Part shown: positions 10,901-24,133 of the stretch, piece by piece
Numbering within the stretch: the first letter of the stretch is position 1
Layout: every line of letters begins with the position of its first letter
Origin: Ulva prolifera
Taxonomy: Eukaryota; Chlorophyta; Ulvophyceae; Ulvales; Ulvaceae
Direction of reading: 5' to 3'
NCBI GenBank assembly: GCA_023078555.1
Contig: CM041198.1
Coordinates: 9,595,836 to 9,659,835 of the forward strand
Length of the DNA: 64,000 bases
The notes under the pieces: model-generated
The model's input: only the letters and a program-made list of their open reading frames with translations
Database searches by the model: none
What the model was told of the DNA's origin: nothing
Position numbers and translations under genes: made by a program

Positions 10901-13900
10901 CTGCAGCAGCAGCCCTGCAGCGCGGGCCTCGTTGCTGTCTTGCAGCACGTCTGCAACGTACTCCCCGACAGCTTGCCCGAGCTTGCTCTGCTGGAGCTGC
11001 CGTCCCTGAGCGCCACCCCAGAGGCCCGGCCTCCAGCACACAGCTTCCAGGCGCTTGCGATCCCCCGAGAGCTGCAGCAGCCAGATCTGAGCAACCTTGC
11101 ACCAGTCCAGGTAGTCCAAGCCTTTCACAGCTGACGAAGCACCATTTTTTGTTCGCAGGCTGACAAAGCTGGCCTGAGATATCGTTTGTGCACGCACTGC
11201 ATGAGTTGGTGGCGGGGCAACAGCAGGCGCTGCCCTGGGAATGCCCGGACCGGCGGATCTACCCCTGAGATACCCAAGCTGCCCAGGCAAGCCCCTTTCG
11301 AGATCTGGAAACAGCTCTCCGGCAGAAGAAAGCGCTTCCAGGAGCCGTGGAAAGCGCTCCTGCCCAGGTGTGGCACCAGAGCATCCGGAGGAGTGCGCCT
11401 CAAGCACCTCTGAAAGCACTAACGCCATTGCGCTGCATGCAGCCTTGGCTTCGGCGTGCGGTGAAGTACCAGCACGGAGCTCCAGATGTGATGAGGGGCT
11501 CGGACTGGGAGACGCAGAGAACACACTCTGCATACATCTCTCTTACAATCTACATGCGCAAGCACACCAACCTCAAAGTGAAGCCGGTGCGCGGGAATTG
11601 TGCCTCATCACGCCAAACAAAACAGACCGATCCTGAATCAGGAGTTGGGTGTAGCCGGTTACGCAAGCACAGAGCATTACACAGCAGGTCACCAAAACTC
11701 AGTTAAGATAATCGGATCGGCCTGAGCTCAGACTACTTGAAATACAACAGTACATATGGGATTTGGGGACATACGGGGGACCGTCTACGACGCATCATCT
11801 GGTTGCAATCTGCCTGTGCAGACACAAGCTCCATCAGCAGCGGTGCCGGAGGCCCATCCATGACCTCCTCAAACAAGCCGCGCACACCACTGTGTTGCTC
11901 AGCACAGTGCTGCAGCACAGTCGTCTGCACGCACTCTCTTGCGGCTGAGAGCATCGCTGGAGCGGCCTCAGTGCAATCTGCTCGCATATCCACCGCAAAG
12001 AGCGCAGGCAAAATCGCCGCCAGCAACTGCGCTGGGTGCAGCGTAGCAACATCTGCCAGTGCGAAAAACTTCAATGCCCACAGCCACTTGTCCTGCATCA
12101 CCAATCCTTGTAACGTAAAGCAGACGATTTGGCTTGCAGGCGAAGCTGGATATCAATCTGACTGCGCAATGAATCTTGCAAGTCTGAGTGGGCGATGCTG
12201 TAGGTAGCGCATAGCAATGGCCGAAGCTTGCACACCTGACGAAAGCAGTGGGCCACAGACATGCCAATCACACGTTGAAGCCATTGCTGTGCTTCAGGTC
12301 GGTGCCGGGACAGCAGCACTTCCGCCTGCAGCAGTTGGAGTGCGCGAGCCATGTCCCCCTTTCGCACCAGCCTCAAAGCACGTTTGGCAGGTACCTGAGG
12401 AGCATACAGCGACACCCGTAGAGGCCCGAAGACAGCAAAATTCTGGCAGCGGGGCCCGCTGACCAGAGCGAGCTCACTGGCGCGGCTGCCGAAACTTGCA
12501 GACGTCAGCATGATGTTCTGGACGAGCTCTAGCTGGTGGGTTGCCGCAATAGGAACCCCACCGAAGCCAACCCTGGGCGCTATGTTCACCCACTCATATC
12601 TGCACACATGGATGAAAGTGAGTGGACAGACCCAGACCTGTAGTTGGGCATGGGATGGACGTGAAATGTATGTGTGGCAAAGAGACTGCTAGTTTTCACG
12701 TGCAGGGCTTTCAGGTGGACATGTAATGGTGCATGTAAATGTGTCAAAGAGGCCTCCACTTTTGCAAAAAAGTACAGTACAGTTTGACCACAGCTTGACT
12801 AAATCGCATTGATCAAGCTGTAGTCATACCAAGAAGCTCTCTGAGACACACACGGAATATGCAAAATATCACTTTCCAGGGATGATGGCAAATGAAGAGC
12901 GCCAAGCACGGCAGAGGAAGACGAATGAGCAAGGGCATACATCAGGAGCCAGCTCTGAGTGGCTATGACGAGTTTGTCAGCGAGCACGGCTGCATCGAGC
13001 ATCATCAGGCTGCTCCCTTCCAAGTGCGTGCCACGGAAGCTTGCAGCAATATCTAGCATAGCGTGCCCTGGATCGGGCTGCCCCAGCGCATCAACCGCAA
13101 TCACGAACGGGGGCGACACCACCAGGAAGCTCCCCAGATGCACTGCGCCACCCACGGTGGAGGCCGCCTCGGATACACTGGACGAGCTAGCGAGGGGTAG
13201 GATCCACAATCGTCTTCGAGCTGGTGACCGAGATGCCTTGCCAATGCCATTCACTGACGCATTTGAGCCAAGCCGGCTTTGGAAAGCTGGGGCTCGGCTG
13301 CTGAATGAGGAGGCGGCAGAATCATGTGGCGCAGGTGCAGCTGTAGCAGAAGGGGCAGGGGAACCCTGTGGACCTCTACCAGGAACGCTGGAACCAAAAA
13401 ATCGCGCCAACATAGACCCCGCCAGGTTTGACTGGACGCCCTGGGGAAGCGGTCGCTGAGGGTACGAATCTCCAGGTTGCTGGGCGCCTTGGGAAGAATC
13501 GGTGCTCTCAGCCCTTGACTGCCGCTGGCCTTGCGACACGTCACAGTGCTGCTGCGTCTGGGGAGAGTCGGGGGCATGGAAGTCTGGGATAGAATCACCA
13601 CTGGGGGAGCATGTGAAGCCTGCATTGAACACACTGCCTTCCAGGCGCACGTCCTGATGCTCCAGGAGGAGCCACCCCGACACCTCTGGCGCCATGGCAT
13701 CAGCAGTCATGGCATCGAGAGGGGTCACCGGCACGGTGAATTGAAAAGTCATTGCATCGACAAGTGGGAATGACCACAGGAGCTAGTAGCACGTGAAAAT
13801 GCTATCAACAATATTGCCAGCTCACCCAAAGCTGGTCCCCTGGCCCACAATTCTGCACGCGTCCTAGATGTTCACGATCTTGCAGACCAAGACAAATGGA

Positions 13901-14148
13901 TCTGGAAGAGGCTCACTATGATGCTCATGTAGGGATGGAAGTGGCGCTGCGACGACAGGCAGATCAAGGACATATGTCAGCCAGCGGTCTTTGTGAACCC
14001 CAGCAGTGTCTTCTTGCAACTTGCGCTGTGGAGCTGGGCTGATTCGAAGAAACACAGTGTCCAATGCTACCAGCATGCCACTTGCTACGTGTGGTCCATG
14101 TGGCCTTGGCTCGCTGAAGCCCCCTTGTGGGCTATTGACCGTCCACAC
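7800..14148 (-). CDS. VPS39/VPS3 (TGFBRAP1)-type CORVET/HOPS subunit
   Basis: This multi-exon gene encodes a Rab-binding end subunit of a class C tether. Evidence, N to C: a beta-propeller/CNH-like part (about 14148-12800), then VRKGDMARALQLLQ (about 12270), which matches the helix after the CNH domain. DKWLWALKFFALAD...HPAQLLAAILPAL follows (about 12090-12010), then CPEKALDIWMGEYD (about 10890) and APEAAVNYIQHVLEELYP (about 9100). The C-terminal exon starts after an AG at 7919/7918 and reads PWCGICKRDI, closely matching the family's terminal C-x2-C-K zinc motif, followed by two His and a C-x4-C. I cannot decide between VPS39 and VPS3. Serine- and alanine-rich insertions make it longer than usual. 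Exon borders are only approximate, and one junction near 8085-8060 would need an intron of only about 26 nt. No in-frame stop separates it from the VPS18 propeller. Confidence 0.75.
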
Positions 14149-16338
14149 ACAGTCCTACAGACAGGCCAATATGGTCAGATGCAACACTCGGGCTCGAATT
14201 CATGGCCGTTCTGTGATGTGATAGCGAAGAACATCGAGTGAAATGAAATACACATGCAGGTAGACGCAAGGTGATGTAATTGGGTACATGGGATGAAGAT
14301 GAGCAGCATGATGATGACCTCCTGTTCCTGAGACGAGTCTGTGCCAGGCAAGGGCACACCAGCAGGAGGTTTGGGGGTATGGAAGGCCCGATAGAACGGG
14401 ACAGGCATGCGTCCCAGACAGGCTGCAGGCTGGCTTCAACGACCACTTTTCCTCTTGCTGCGCGCGGGCCTGGAGAGATTGCAAAGTGCTCTAAAGTCAA
14501 ACAGCGCCGTGTGGAGTGGAAGCGGACATGCGTGAGAATGTCAATTTGTGCTGAGCTACCATCCCGCCTCATCCGCCGTGCGACAGTGGCAGACTTGATC
14601 GATGAGTAATTGTCCTGCAGGCTTAGGAGATCAGATGGACAGTTCATACATGTGGATCACCCACCACTAGATCAGTCCAGAGCATAGGATCCTATTACAG
14701 CAAAACGCTGGCAGTGAGCCACACATAGCCCGGCAATGGGTAATCGAGCAATAGCCAAGCACATCAACAGCTGATCGCAGGGCCTGACTGCTTACCAGGG
14801 ATATTCGCAAGGGACTTGCAGATCCCTCTTCAGTAGGCACGACAAATACGACGCCAGTGCAGCACACTGCTGCGATAGAATGAGTCGCCACAAGGATATG
14901 TAGATGCACTCTGCGCGAGTGTGCCTCCCGGGGAACGCCCACGATTGATGCAAGAGAGTGAGTAATACACCACTGCGCATGGCTACCATGCCGACGCCTC
15001 TTGTAGCCGGTAATTGCAATACCTCCACTGCTGTTTGTCTCTGTTGCAGTCCAGAGCTGCTCTCCATTGTCACTCAGGACTGCTGCACGCAGCCACACAT
15101 AACGGTAAGCAGCCAACAAGTCCCATGCATGGATGCTGCATGCAGGAGAGAGGAACTGAACGGTCAACGAGCATGAACATGACATTGAGACTAAGATCAT
15201 CGCATGAAACACCGTTGGATGCTAGCAGTGTAAGAGCATGTAGCAATGATCATTTAGTCGGAATATTTGAGCATCTTATACATTGAGAGCAAATGGCTCC
15301 GACCACTTGGTGTGAATTTGCAGGAATACGCGCGTTTACGCACCCCCGAGGAAAGTGTGGTGACTTGGAGCTAATGGCGCATCTTTCGCCAGCTGGGGCT
15401 TCGGCCAAGCTCCCAGGCTTGCCTCCAAGTGCATACACTCTGCCAGTGCGTCGGCATCGTCGTTGCCACGATGTCCTCCGTCCAGGGACGCCAGACTTCC
15501 CATCAAAAGAAGCTACAGCATCTACAGCGTGCCGCATGCTTTAGCTATGCGCTCCACCGACAATGATCCGTCGCTGGACACATACGTGGTGTGGACCGTT
15601 ATGGCGAAGCGATCTGGTTGGTGCGGTCATAGTGGGCGAAAAATTCATGATCTTCTTTCGGAAAGAATGCGCATTTGAAATGATTGCGCGCTTTAAGCAG
15701 CTGGTCAACACCTGATGCACGCATGGAGTATGCTAAGCCTAGGTGACAAATGCTGTTGCAGAACTGGTGTGCAGAGAGTAAACAACGGAGCAATGCTATA
15801 CGTTCAGGTCCGCGTCTGGAGGGTTCTGTCGCTCAAGGAACGCATAACATCGGCCACGAAGGGCCCGATCATAATCTGACTTGCAGTTCGATATATGGAC
15901 GACACAGCTCGAGGCAACAATTCGCTGTGAGTATGTGAAGAACTCGGGCACAAATATCTAGTCCGTTTTCTCTCGTGCATGTTGCAGTCATCGATGCATT
16001 GTGATGCTGAGCACCCGCCATGGCTCGCCATGGACAGGTCGACTCGATCGAAGAGGCCCGCAGCCACTACGCCTTCGTAACGGCCTTGAGACCATTCTGT
16101 CCCGTCCCAAGCGATTGCTGACAGAGGTCGTCCACGCACGTTGAGCTTCCAATTGTACGTCATGTGAAATTCCTCTTTGACACCGCAGGGAAGGACTTTC
16201 AGCCATCGCACCTGCCATTGCTGAAGAATTATCCCCGCTTTTGACACATTCTGACGGCCTTCAGCTCAGTAATTCGTAGAAACCAATTGTTAAATTCAAT
16301 AAAGTAGGTAGCGGTTAACTTGTATAGCTGCCGTTAAC
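14149..16338 (-). other. Uncertain minus-strand exons upstream of VPS39/VPS3-type gene
   Basis: Open minus-strand stretches at 14647-14280, 15070-14800 and 16247-15990 have protein-like composition, for example EFHMTYNWKLNVRGRPLSA near 16150 and HILVATHSIAAVCCTG near 14890. They may be N-terminal propeller exons of the VPS39/VPS3-type gene or a separate gene. I do not recognise them. The interval also contains the head-to-head promoter region shared with DXS, which starts at 16339 on the plus strand. Confidence 0.3.
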
Positions 16339-19300
16339 ATGCGTGTCTCCCAAAGACCAGTCCTGGTGCGATCCACAGGCATGGCAGTGCGAGCCCGAGC
16401 TACTATACGCAGTATATAATATACTTGGACATGTGCAGGGCCGTCACTGCCCTCGCAGTGTGCGTTGTCATCTCAGGATCAGCACAGGTGCTCGCAAACC
16501 TACCTTGCCGCAACAGGCGTTGCCCCGCATACCGCCGTCAGGATCACAGTTGTCCGTGGTGATTGTTAATGCACATGCGTATGAGTTGATGGTAGTTGAA
16601 CTGGATTGCACGTCGGTCTTGTTTGGATTGGCGAGGGTAGGACGCCTTCGCGGTCTCGATTCTCTGTGCATCTGATTCCAGCGTATTTCACAGGTCTGCC
16701 CTGCGCATCGCATCAGCTGCATACACGAGTAATGTCTTATCCCCTTCGCTTGCAATTGCAGCATCTTTCAAGAGGAACGCCGAAAATGGGTCATCGATCC
16801 CTGATGACTCTTTCGATACATGGGACACAATCTCCGTCGAGGAGCTCGAGCACATCGACACCCACGGCCCTCCCACGCCGTTGTTGGACACCGTGAACTA
16901 CCCCATGCACATGAAGAATCTGAGCATCGCGCAGTTGCGGCAGCTGTGCAAAGAAATTCGCTCTGATCTGGTGCACACAGTTTCACAAACAGGAGGCCAC
17001 CTTGGTTCATCACTTGGCGTTGTAGAGCTCACCGTGGCTCTGCATCATGTGTTCGAATGCCCTTCAGATAAGTTTATCTTCGATGTTGGCCATCAAGCGT
17101 ATGTTCACAAAATGTTGACAGGGCGCCGGCACCGCATGGGGACAATCCGTCAGTACGGGGGCCTTTCAGGTGTGCCATCGAGATTAGTCGATCATTCACC
17201 GGATTTTCTTTCACGGCTGTTTTCAAGAATGCTATTATGTGACCTGTTATGATCAGGAGTTGCTGTTGTGGTTCAAACCTGTGAAGGCGTGTCCGGCATT
17301 TTCTAGGCGCATGCCACAGCATGAAGTAACAGATGCCTTTGGGTCTGAGTTGCATGCAGCAACTGGAGAAAGTGTCACCTGGAGGCAAAGGTGCATTGTC
17401 TGCCTGCCTTCAGGGGGATTGTCAACATAGTGGCAACAACGTGGCTATAAATCAGCATTGCATGTCATATTTGACCCTCCATGAACCAACGTTTCACAAT
17501 TTTCCTACAACGTACGCGTTCGACATGTGGGTCTGACTGCAGGGTTCACAAAGCGCTCAGAGAGTGAGTATGACTCATTTGGTGCTGGTCATTCTTCAAC
17601 GTCCATTTCTGCCGGGGTTGGCATGGCTGTAGGTCGCGATGCCAAAGGCAAAGCTAACAGCGTGGTCAGCATCATTGGTGATGGTGCAATCACTGGGGGA
17701 ATGGCGTATGAGGCGATGAATCACGCAGGATTCTTGGACAAGAACATGATTGTTATTCTGAATGATAACCAGCAAGTCTCGCTCCCAACACAATACAATG
17801 GAAAAAATCAAGATCCTGTTGGTGCCCTTTCCAGTGCTCTTTCCCGTCTGCAGGTGTGTATGCTGGTCAATTCATTCTTGCAATCCGCACTCTCTGCAGA
17901 GTTTGCAGGAGTTTTCTGGCCGTCATTGCGGCGGCTGGAAAATTCAAAGCACCTGATGTACTTGATTTATCATGATTTTCCATAATTGATTTCGTTTGTT
18001 GTTTGTGCTTTGTGTCTTTGTGGCTGTGCTTACATGAGCCAAGTGGGTGTGCGCTTGAGCTGCAGTCGCAGAGGGTGGGGCCTGCCGCAACCAGACCAAA
18101 GCCTGTCTGCTGCGTATGGGTCGTGGTCTACTTGATATGAGCACCTCACCTCGCCCAAATTGGCTATACCAGCCCGCATTCCTAAGCGTTTCTCCTTGCA
18201 CAGAATCGCGAAGCGGAGGTGTAGCGCCGTCATCATTTGACATGCCGTTTTACCTGGCCACGCCGCACTATGGCATCAGCTAGCTTTGTACCGGCCAGCC
18301 GGTTTTGCCGAACGCCTCAAAACAGTCGAAGGCCTTCATTCAACAAAATCTGTCTTAGTCACACGATGACCTTCCTTGTTGATCTTGTCCCGATGCTGCT
18401 GCGGCTCCAGACAGCTGTGTGTGTGTGTGTGTGTCAGGTTGGGTTGGGTTGTGCGGCTGTCTCAGTTTGTGGCAGCTTCTGTTCAAGCAGCGACTACGCG
18501 TTTCTTGACAGAGGTCACATATGCGACATCTCAGTGTAGGCAAATAGACCACTCCGAGAATTACGTGAAGTTGCCAAGGGAATCACGAAGCAGTTGCCAG
18601 AGCCAGTCCAGGATGCATCAGCGAAGATCGATGAGTATGCCCGTGGCATGATTGCAGGGAAGCGGTCCACGCTTTTCGAGGAGCTTGGCCTCTACTACAT
18701 CGGGCCTGTCGATGGACACAATTTGTCTGGTGTGTCTGCATCTGATCACACACATAAGACATGGGAAGCAAGGCTTTCTGTATACGTTTGTGCGCTAAGA
18801 AAGTCATCTTGACAGGCTTGATAAATTCTTTACGAGGAGGAGCACCTGTGTCCGCACTCAGTCACACAGTGTAGTCACTCAATCACTTTGTCCTATTGTA
18901 CACATGGAGGACGTTCTCACATCTCTTGATCAGACTTTCGGATGCAGATATCATTGATGTGCTACGTGAAGTCAAGGCTGCTGCAACGGTGGGCCCAGTG
19001 CTGATTCACATTGTGACCGAGAAGGGCCGAGGCTATGTGCCTGCGGAGACCGCCTCTGACAAGATGCATGGCGTCGTCAAGTATGACATTGTCACGGGCA
19101 AGCAGAAGAAGAAGGCCGGGCCCGCTGAGAGCTACACCAATGTGTTTGCTGATGCTCTCATTGCAGAGGCGGAGGCAGACTCTCGTGTCATCGCTGTGCA
19201 TGCGGCAATGGCTGGCGGAACTGGCCTGTACCGGTGCGCCATGCTTGCAGAGTATCTGTTGAAGATGTAATGTTTTCCATAGTTTACTGGCCTGCTGTGG

Positions 19301-20433
19301 TGCAATTCACATCTGTCAGGGAGAATGATTACCTGTGTGATTCATCAGGATGCCAAGAACAAAATCTGTATGTGCAGGTTTGAGCGCCAATTCCCTAATC
19401 GCATCTTTGATGTCGGTATTGCAGAACAGCATGCTGTTACGTTTGCAGCAGGTCTGGCATGTGAGGGCATGGTACCATGGTGCACCATCTATTCAACATT
19501 CCTGCAGCGCGGATACGACCAGGTCGTGCATGATGTCGCCCTCCAGAAGCTTCCTGTGCGGTTCGCGATGGACCGTGCAGGGCTTGTAGGGGCAGATGGC
19601 GCCACCCATGCTGGCTCCTTCGATGTAACATTCATGGCATCTTTGCCAAACATGGTCACCATGGCTCCATCCAATGAGGTGGAGCTGGTCAACATGATAG
19701 CAACGATGTCAGCATATGACCAAGGCCCATCTTGTATCCGGTGCGCACCATGAAAATGGCTCTGAATCAATGTCGCAGCTGCAAGATAGCAACAAGGAGA
19801 GGCACCTTGTGTTTCACGGTGTTTCTGAGGTTCACAGGTACCCACGCGGCACCGGAATTGGCCTCGACTTCCAGGCTCACGGGATCACCTCCGACATGAA
19901 GGGGAACACCATGGAGCTGGGGAAGGCGAACATCTGTAGAGAGGGTAAGGATGCTGCCGTGATTGCATACGGATCCTCCACTAATGAGGCACTAGCAGCT
20001 GCGGAGGTGCTGGAGCAGAATGGCGTGTCTGTCACCGTTGTAGATGCACGCTTCTGCAAGCCACTTGACACAGATGTGGTGCGTCTGCCCTCAACACACT
20101 GTACTTCCAACAGAATTTGCTGAGTCATTCTGCGGCTGGACACTCGCATGTACCACCTACATGCAGATTCGGCGATGTGCCAAGGAGCATCCAATCATGA
20201 TCACTGTGGAGGAGGGCTCAATCGGTGGTTTTGCAGCGCATGTCATGCAATTTCTGGCCTTGGATGGCCTGCTAGATGGAAACTTGAAGTTCAGGCCCAT
20301 GACAATGCCGGACAGGTTCATTGACCATGGTAGCCAGCAACAGCAGCTAGCAGATGCAGGCCTGGACGCTGCTCATATTGCTCGTACTGTGCTGTCGCTT
20401 ATGGGGAAGAAAACGTCCTTGGTGGAGGCATGA
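16339..20433 (+). CDS. DXS: 1-deoxy-D-xylulose-5-phosphate synthase (plastid)
   Basis: DXS condenses pyruvate and glyceraldehyde 3-phosphate in the first step of the plastid MEP isoprenoid pathway, using thiamine diphosphate. Exons: 16339-16411, 16762-17169, 17543-17853, 18540-18729, 18948-19233, 19378-19740, 19838-20078 and 20167-20433. All GT-AG borders keep frame. The first exon encodes an Arg/Ser-rich stretch ([19 protein letters not shown]) typical of a transit peptide; its donor phase fits exon 2. Diagnostic motifs: [22 protein letters not shown], the thiamine site GDGAITGG...[29 protein letters not shown] with the catalytic Glu, and [17 protein letters not shown]. The C-terminus has [10 protein letters not shown] and ends about 40 residues after DRFIDHG, as in the family. 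Nothing catalytic appears missing. Intron 3 carries a TG dinucleotide run. Confidence 0.96.
18416..18434. repeat. TG microsatellite in DXS intron
   Basis: An uninterrupted alternating TG run lies inside the intron between the third and fourth DXS exons. Confidence 0.9.
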
Positions 20434-21278
20434 TTTGCATGAGGTTTTCAAGCTCGCAAGTCTCTGCAGGCTGTGTACTGAGAAGCATACTGAGAACCAT
20501 AGGCCCATTGATGCAGCAGCTATCATCAAATTTGCAGACGGATGTCATGTGCTCAGTCTGTATAACCTTATCCTCAGTTTGCACACACGCTACATTAGTC
20601 TGCAGTTGATGATCCAGCAAACGCTGATATGGTAGTGCAGTGCCTGGACAAGCAGGTTTATCATGACTGAATGACGTTGCTGCATGAATTCACGTTTCTG
20701 ATCACTGTGACAAGTAGGATTGGTATCACAGCTTTCCCGGAGCTCCGGGCGATTGTCACATCACTGTGTCCGCAGCTTTCGGTAAAGAGGCAGCCCGATC
20801 ATCTTGTCATGTCATCGTCACTTCAATACAGTCATAGCAGCACTGTTCCGCAATCAGCCTTAGCACGCAGTTGACCACCTGCATTCTGGCTGTCATGAAC
20901 CCAATGCACCATGGCATGCCATGACTGGTCTGATGTGAGTGATCTGGTCAGCCCTATATAGTGAGAGACATGAATGAGACTTGGTTGTACACAGGACTGT
21001 TACTCGGGACCATGTATAAGGATACCACCTGTTACATCCTGTGGGGATTAATACTAATCTGGTCAAGTCGTAGCGCCTCCATAGACACCACGTGACCACA
21101 GGTTCAGGGTGTCAAACACACCTCCTCCACAGCCACATCACCCATGCCATTTTCCATAATGCACCACTCGTCTCACGAAGAGAGTCAGATAGACCTAATT
21201 ACATACAGCACATGAACCACTCTATTATGCACATCAGCTGCCTCCCCCAACCAGCAACATGTTGGGTATGACACTCAG
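20434..21278. other. Intergenic, convergent 3' regions
   Basis: This stretch lies between the DXS stop and the stop of the minus-strand zinc-finger gene. No open frame with protein-like character was seen; it should contain both 3' UTRs. Confidence 0.5.
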
Positions 21279-23200
21279 CTACTTGGCAGCAGCTGTAGCT
21301 TTGGCCTCAATGCGCTGCCGCCTGCCAGGCTTCTTTCGTTTAGATTTCTCAAGGCGGTTACTTCCACCACGCTTCCTCTTTTTCACTACAACAGGGCTGC
21401 CTGCTTGCAGTTCGTTTCGTGTTGAGATCCCATTCTCCACTTGATTTACGTGCTTGCCTTTTTTCCCCTTCTGCTTTGGCTTCTTCGTTGGCTCTGAGAT
21501 CTGAGCTTGTTTTTTAAGCTTTAGCTTGTTCGCAATCTGCGGAGTGGCTGAACATCCGATCAATACATCATAGACCTTGCATTGATCAGGCTGCCACTAC
21601 CCAAAGTGCAGTGCTCACATCATAGAGTGCATCACCACATGCCTGCAATACCATGCAGCAGATCTACCAATGTGGATAATATGGTCACACCTGCTGGAAT
21701 CTTTCCACTCGTTCTCTGTGTGTTTCGGTCTCTTCAGTCTCATGCCGACATGTGGCCGCGGCAACAACGCTGTCTAACTGTTCAAGAGGGTCACTTAAGA
21801 GCCCATGCCGCTTCGCAGCTGCTAGGTGTGCTTTGCTCTTCATATGGCACTGGAATCCACCTGCACAATTCTAGGATAATGAACTACAGAAGCACAGAAC
21901 ACCCTACATCACATGATAAATTGACAGACCAATCCATCATCGCACAGTGATCATGATCACGCAAATGCCACCCGAAGCGTACAGCTGTTCACCAGAAGCT
22001 TGTACTTGCACAGCAGACAGCGCAGAGGAACGCCTTTGACAACGATGCCTTCAGGAGCTTGCAGCCACTCTGCTTTCTGCTTCTCAATAGCAGCGGGGTC
22101 GGTTCCTATAACCGCGGCCCCTTTCGGCCTTGCAGCATCAGCTGCTGCATAAGCAGCGTTCGCATCGTCGTCATCATCTGCATCGTCTGACTCCAGCATC
22201 TCCTGGACACCAGCCTTTCTCTGCATCGCCGTTGGACACAGGTGCCCTCAACACAGGAATTGTACAATGAACCATCCAAAATGTGCTCCAGCGGGCATGA
22301 CAGGTGCCAGGGCCATGTTGATGTTCAACACCTGAGATGCACGGTGAGGTTTCACAACATGCTGACCCTTTTTGCCGGAAGCTTGACTGAGATAGCGCTC
22401 TACATGCACATACCAGAATATAACAGCAGTCATACACTGCGAAAGCACGCATACGCGCAGTTTGGAGGTACCGGCGCAATCACAGCGCCAATGTTCATTG
22501 ATAATTGTGCATGCGCTATGACACCGTACGTAACACATTCAACGAACAAGCCCACATATCTAAGCCATTCTGAGATACCTGCAAATCTTCCATCCGCATT
22601 GGGCGAGCGGCCTCATCCGCTGATCCACCATCGGACGCCTCACCGGACGCATCATGATCTTCATCTGAAAGAATAGAGAGCCATCGTCGGGTGCATCGAC
22701 GATAATTTATCCACGCATCGCTGTTATGCTCAATAGTTGGCGAATGCAGCTGACGATGCGGCGGACACACCTACAGAAGCCGCATCGCTTGTGCCTTCAT
22801 CACTTGCGATCTCAAACCCCCCTTCTGTATCTACAACACCATGAACTATGTAAACGAAGGCATGCTAGCCGTGCGACATACTCGTTCGCTCCGCCTGGCT
22901 ACGGGCTGAATCACACCGTACACAACTGGCGCCGATCATAAACGCAGCCGCAGTAGGTCCAAAACATTACAGTGACGTTGATCAGGCTAGATGAGCACAC
23001 ATATGATGGTTTGGTCACAGCAGAGGAGTGTGCGCATTTTTTGTCAACGCCAGCTTGAGCGTGGGAAACGATCGTGCATGCGTAGATCCGCATTGTTTGC
23101 AGGTGAAATCAACTAGCATATCAAATTTCTCACCCGAGTCGGAGGTAACGTCGCCTGTGTCTGGGTTGTGCGTGTACACCCAGTCCCGCCTTTTGAACAT
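21279..23200 (-). CDS. Unknown nuclear-type protein with C2H2-like finger
   Basis: I do not recognise the family. The minus-strand exons, read in order, give a start MFKRRDWVYTHNPDTGDVTS with a C-x2-C pair (from 23200), two acidic exons (about 22830-22780 and 22672-22580, the latter reading DEDHDASGEASDGGSADEAA), and an exon from about 22226 with a run of Asp. That exon leads into EWLQAPEGIVVKGVPL and CLLCKYKLL. The next exon (about 21850-21690) supplies HMKSKAHLAAAKRHG, completing a C-x2-C...H-x5-H finger. The final exon (21543-21279) is Lys/Arg-rich with nuclear-localisation-like clusters (KKRKRGG, KSKRKKPGRR). The finger in front of a basic tail suggests nucleic-acid binding, possibly in RNA or ribosome biogenesis, but that is inference. 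Middle exon limits are approximate. Confidence 0.6.
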
Positions 23201-24133
23201 GAGAAGAGCCTGTTGCTTCGACGTAGGCGATCAGGAAGGCTTCTCAGCACGGGTACATGAAGATAACGTCGGCACCATGTGACTAGGATGTTACAAGGCG
23301 TGGCGGAATGTGTGCGACAATTTGCCAGTTGGGCAGGCTACTTGCGTGTCTCGCAACAGCGCAAATTTTCGTCGCTCTGTCGTTTGATCAATACAGTGCC
23401 ATGTGTGCGAGGAATCAAGATGGTGCAGGACGCAGCGAAAAGCTACCTCGCAGACAGCACTGCCATGGCCGGGGCTCCGCGGGGATGCTATCTGGTGCAC
23501 GTTGCAACGCGTTGCCGTGGTGTTGAGTGCGACCGCGTTGCTTTCTGGGGGTGTCGTGATTGGCATGAGATCCGACCGACGCGCGCAGCTGAACACCTTG
23601 GCCCACAATCTCCCAAAATATCACGTTCAATTTGGGTGGCGCAACTTCCACCTGGCTGTCCTGTTGCTTCAACGTAGCGTGCTCGTCCACGCGAAGGGGC
23701 ACCATGCTGCTCCGCATCAAATTTTACTTGTGTGAACGTGTAATCGGAGCACGTTAATTCATATATGTATACATATATACTTCTTGTATGCCTGGGAATG
23801 CAGACCGTCAATAATGCCCAGCTTGCGGCTGTTGCACATGGCGCTTGCACCTGAGCTTGTTGAACGACGTACAAGCGCATGTCGATCATCTTTTCTACAT
23901 AGTTTTGTTTGATGAGTCTTGCTGCAGGATCATGTCGACAGATCAGTGAACGACTGAGTCAATCACACGTCGCTGATCATGTTCTCTTCCGGGCTGGAGT
24001 GTGGAAGCATGCAGGTTTCCTGTGGACGTGGAGCTCCAGCGAGAGGTGCTGCAACTACGATGATGCGCGTTCGAATGTTTCGCTTTGGGTTGCTCCGTGG
24101 TCTCCGTGAATTACAATACTCTGGTGATGTACT
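23201..24133. other. Divergent intergenic region
   Basis: This region lies between the start of the minus-strand zinc-finger gene and the FolD-like gene. Overlapping frames on both strands show no family resemblance. A short AT-rich TATA-like stretch (ATATATGTATACATATATA) occurs at about 23761-23779. Confidence 0.4.

Noticed and set aside
13060-13160. PPFVIAV motif in the minus strand as the CNH end of VPS39
   Set aside because: The position is too far N-terminal; the segment matching the end of the CNH domain is better placed at about 12560-12270, so the earlier match is probably chance.
23755-23785. TATA-rich stretch as a core promoter
   Set aside because: It is about 370 bp upstream of the earliest FolD start and could equally be a simple AT repeat; no initiator or transcript evidence.
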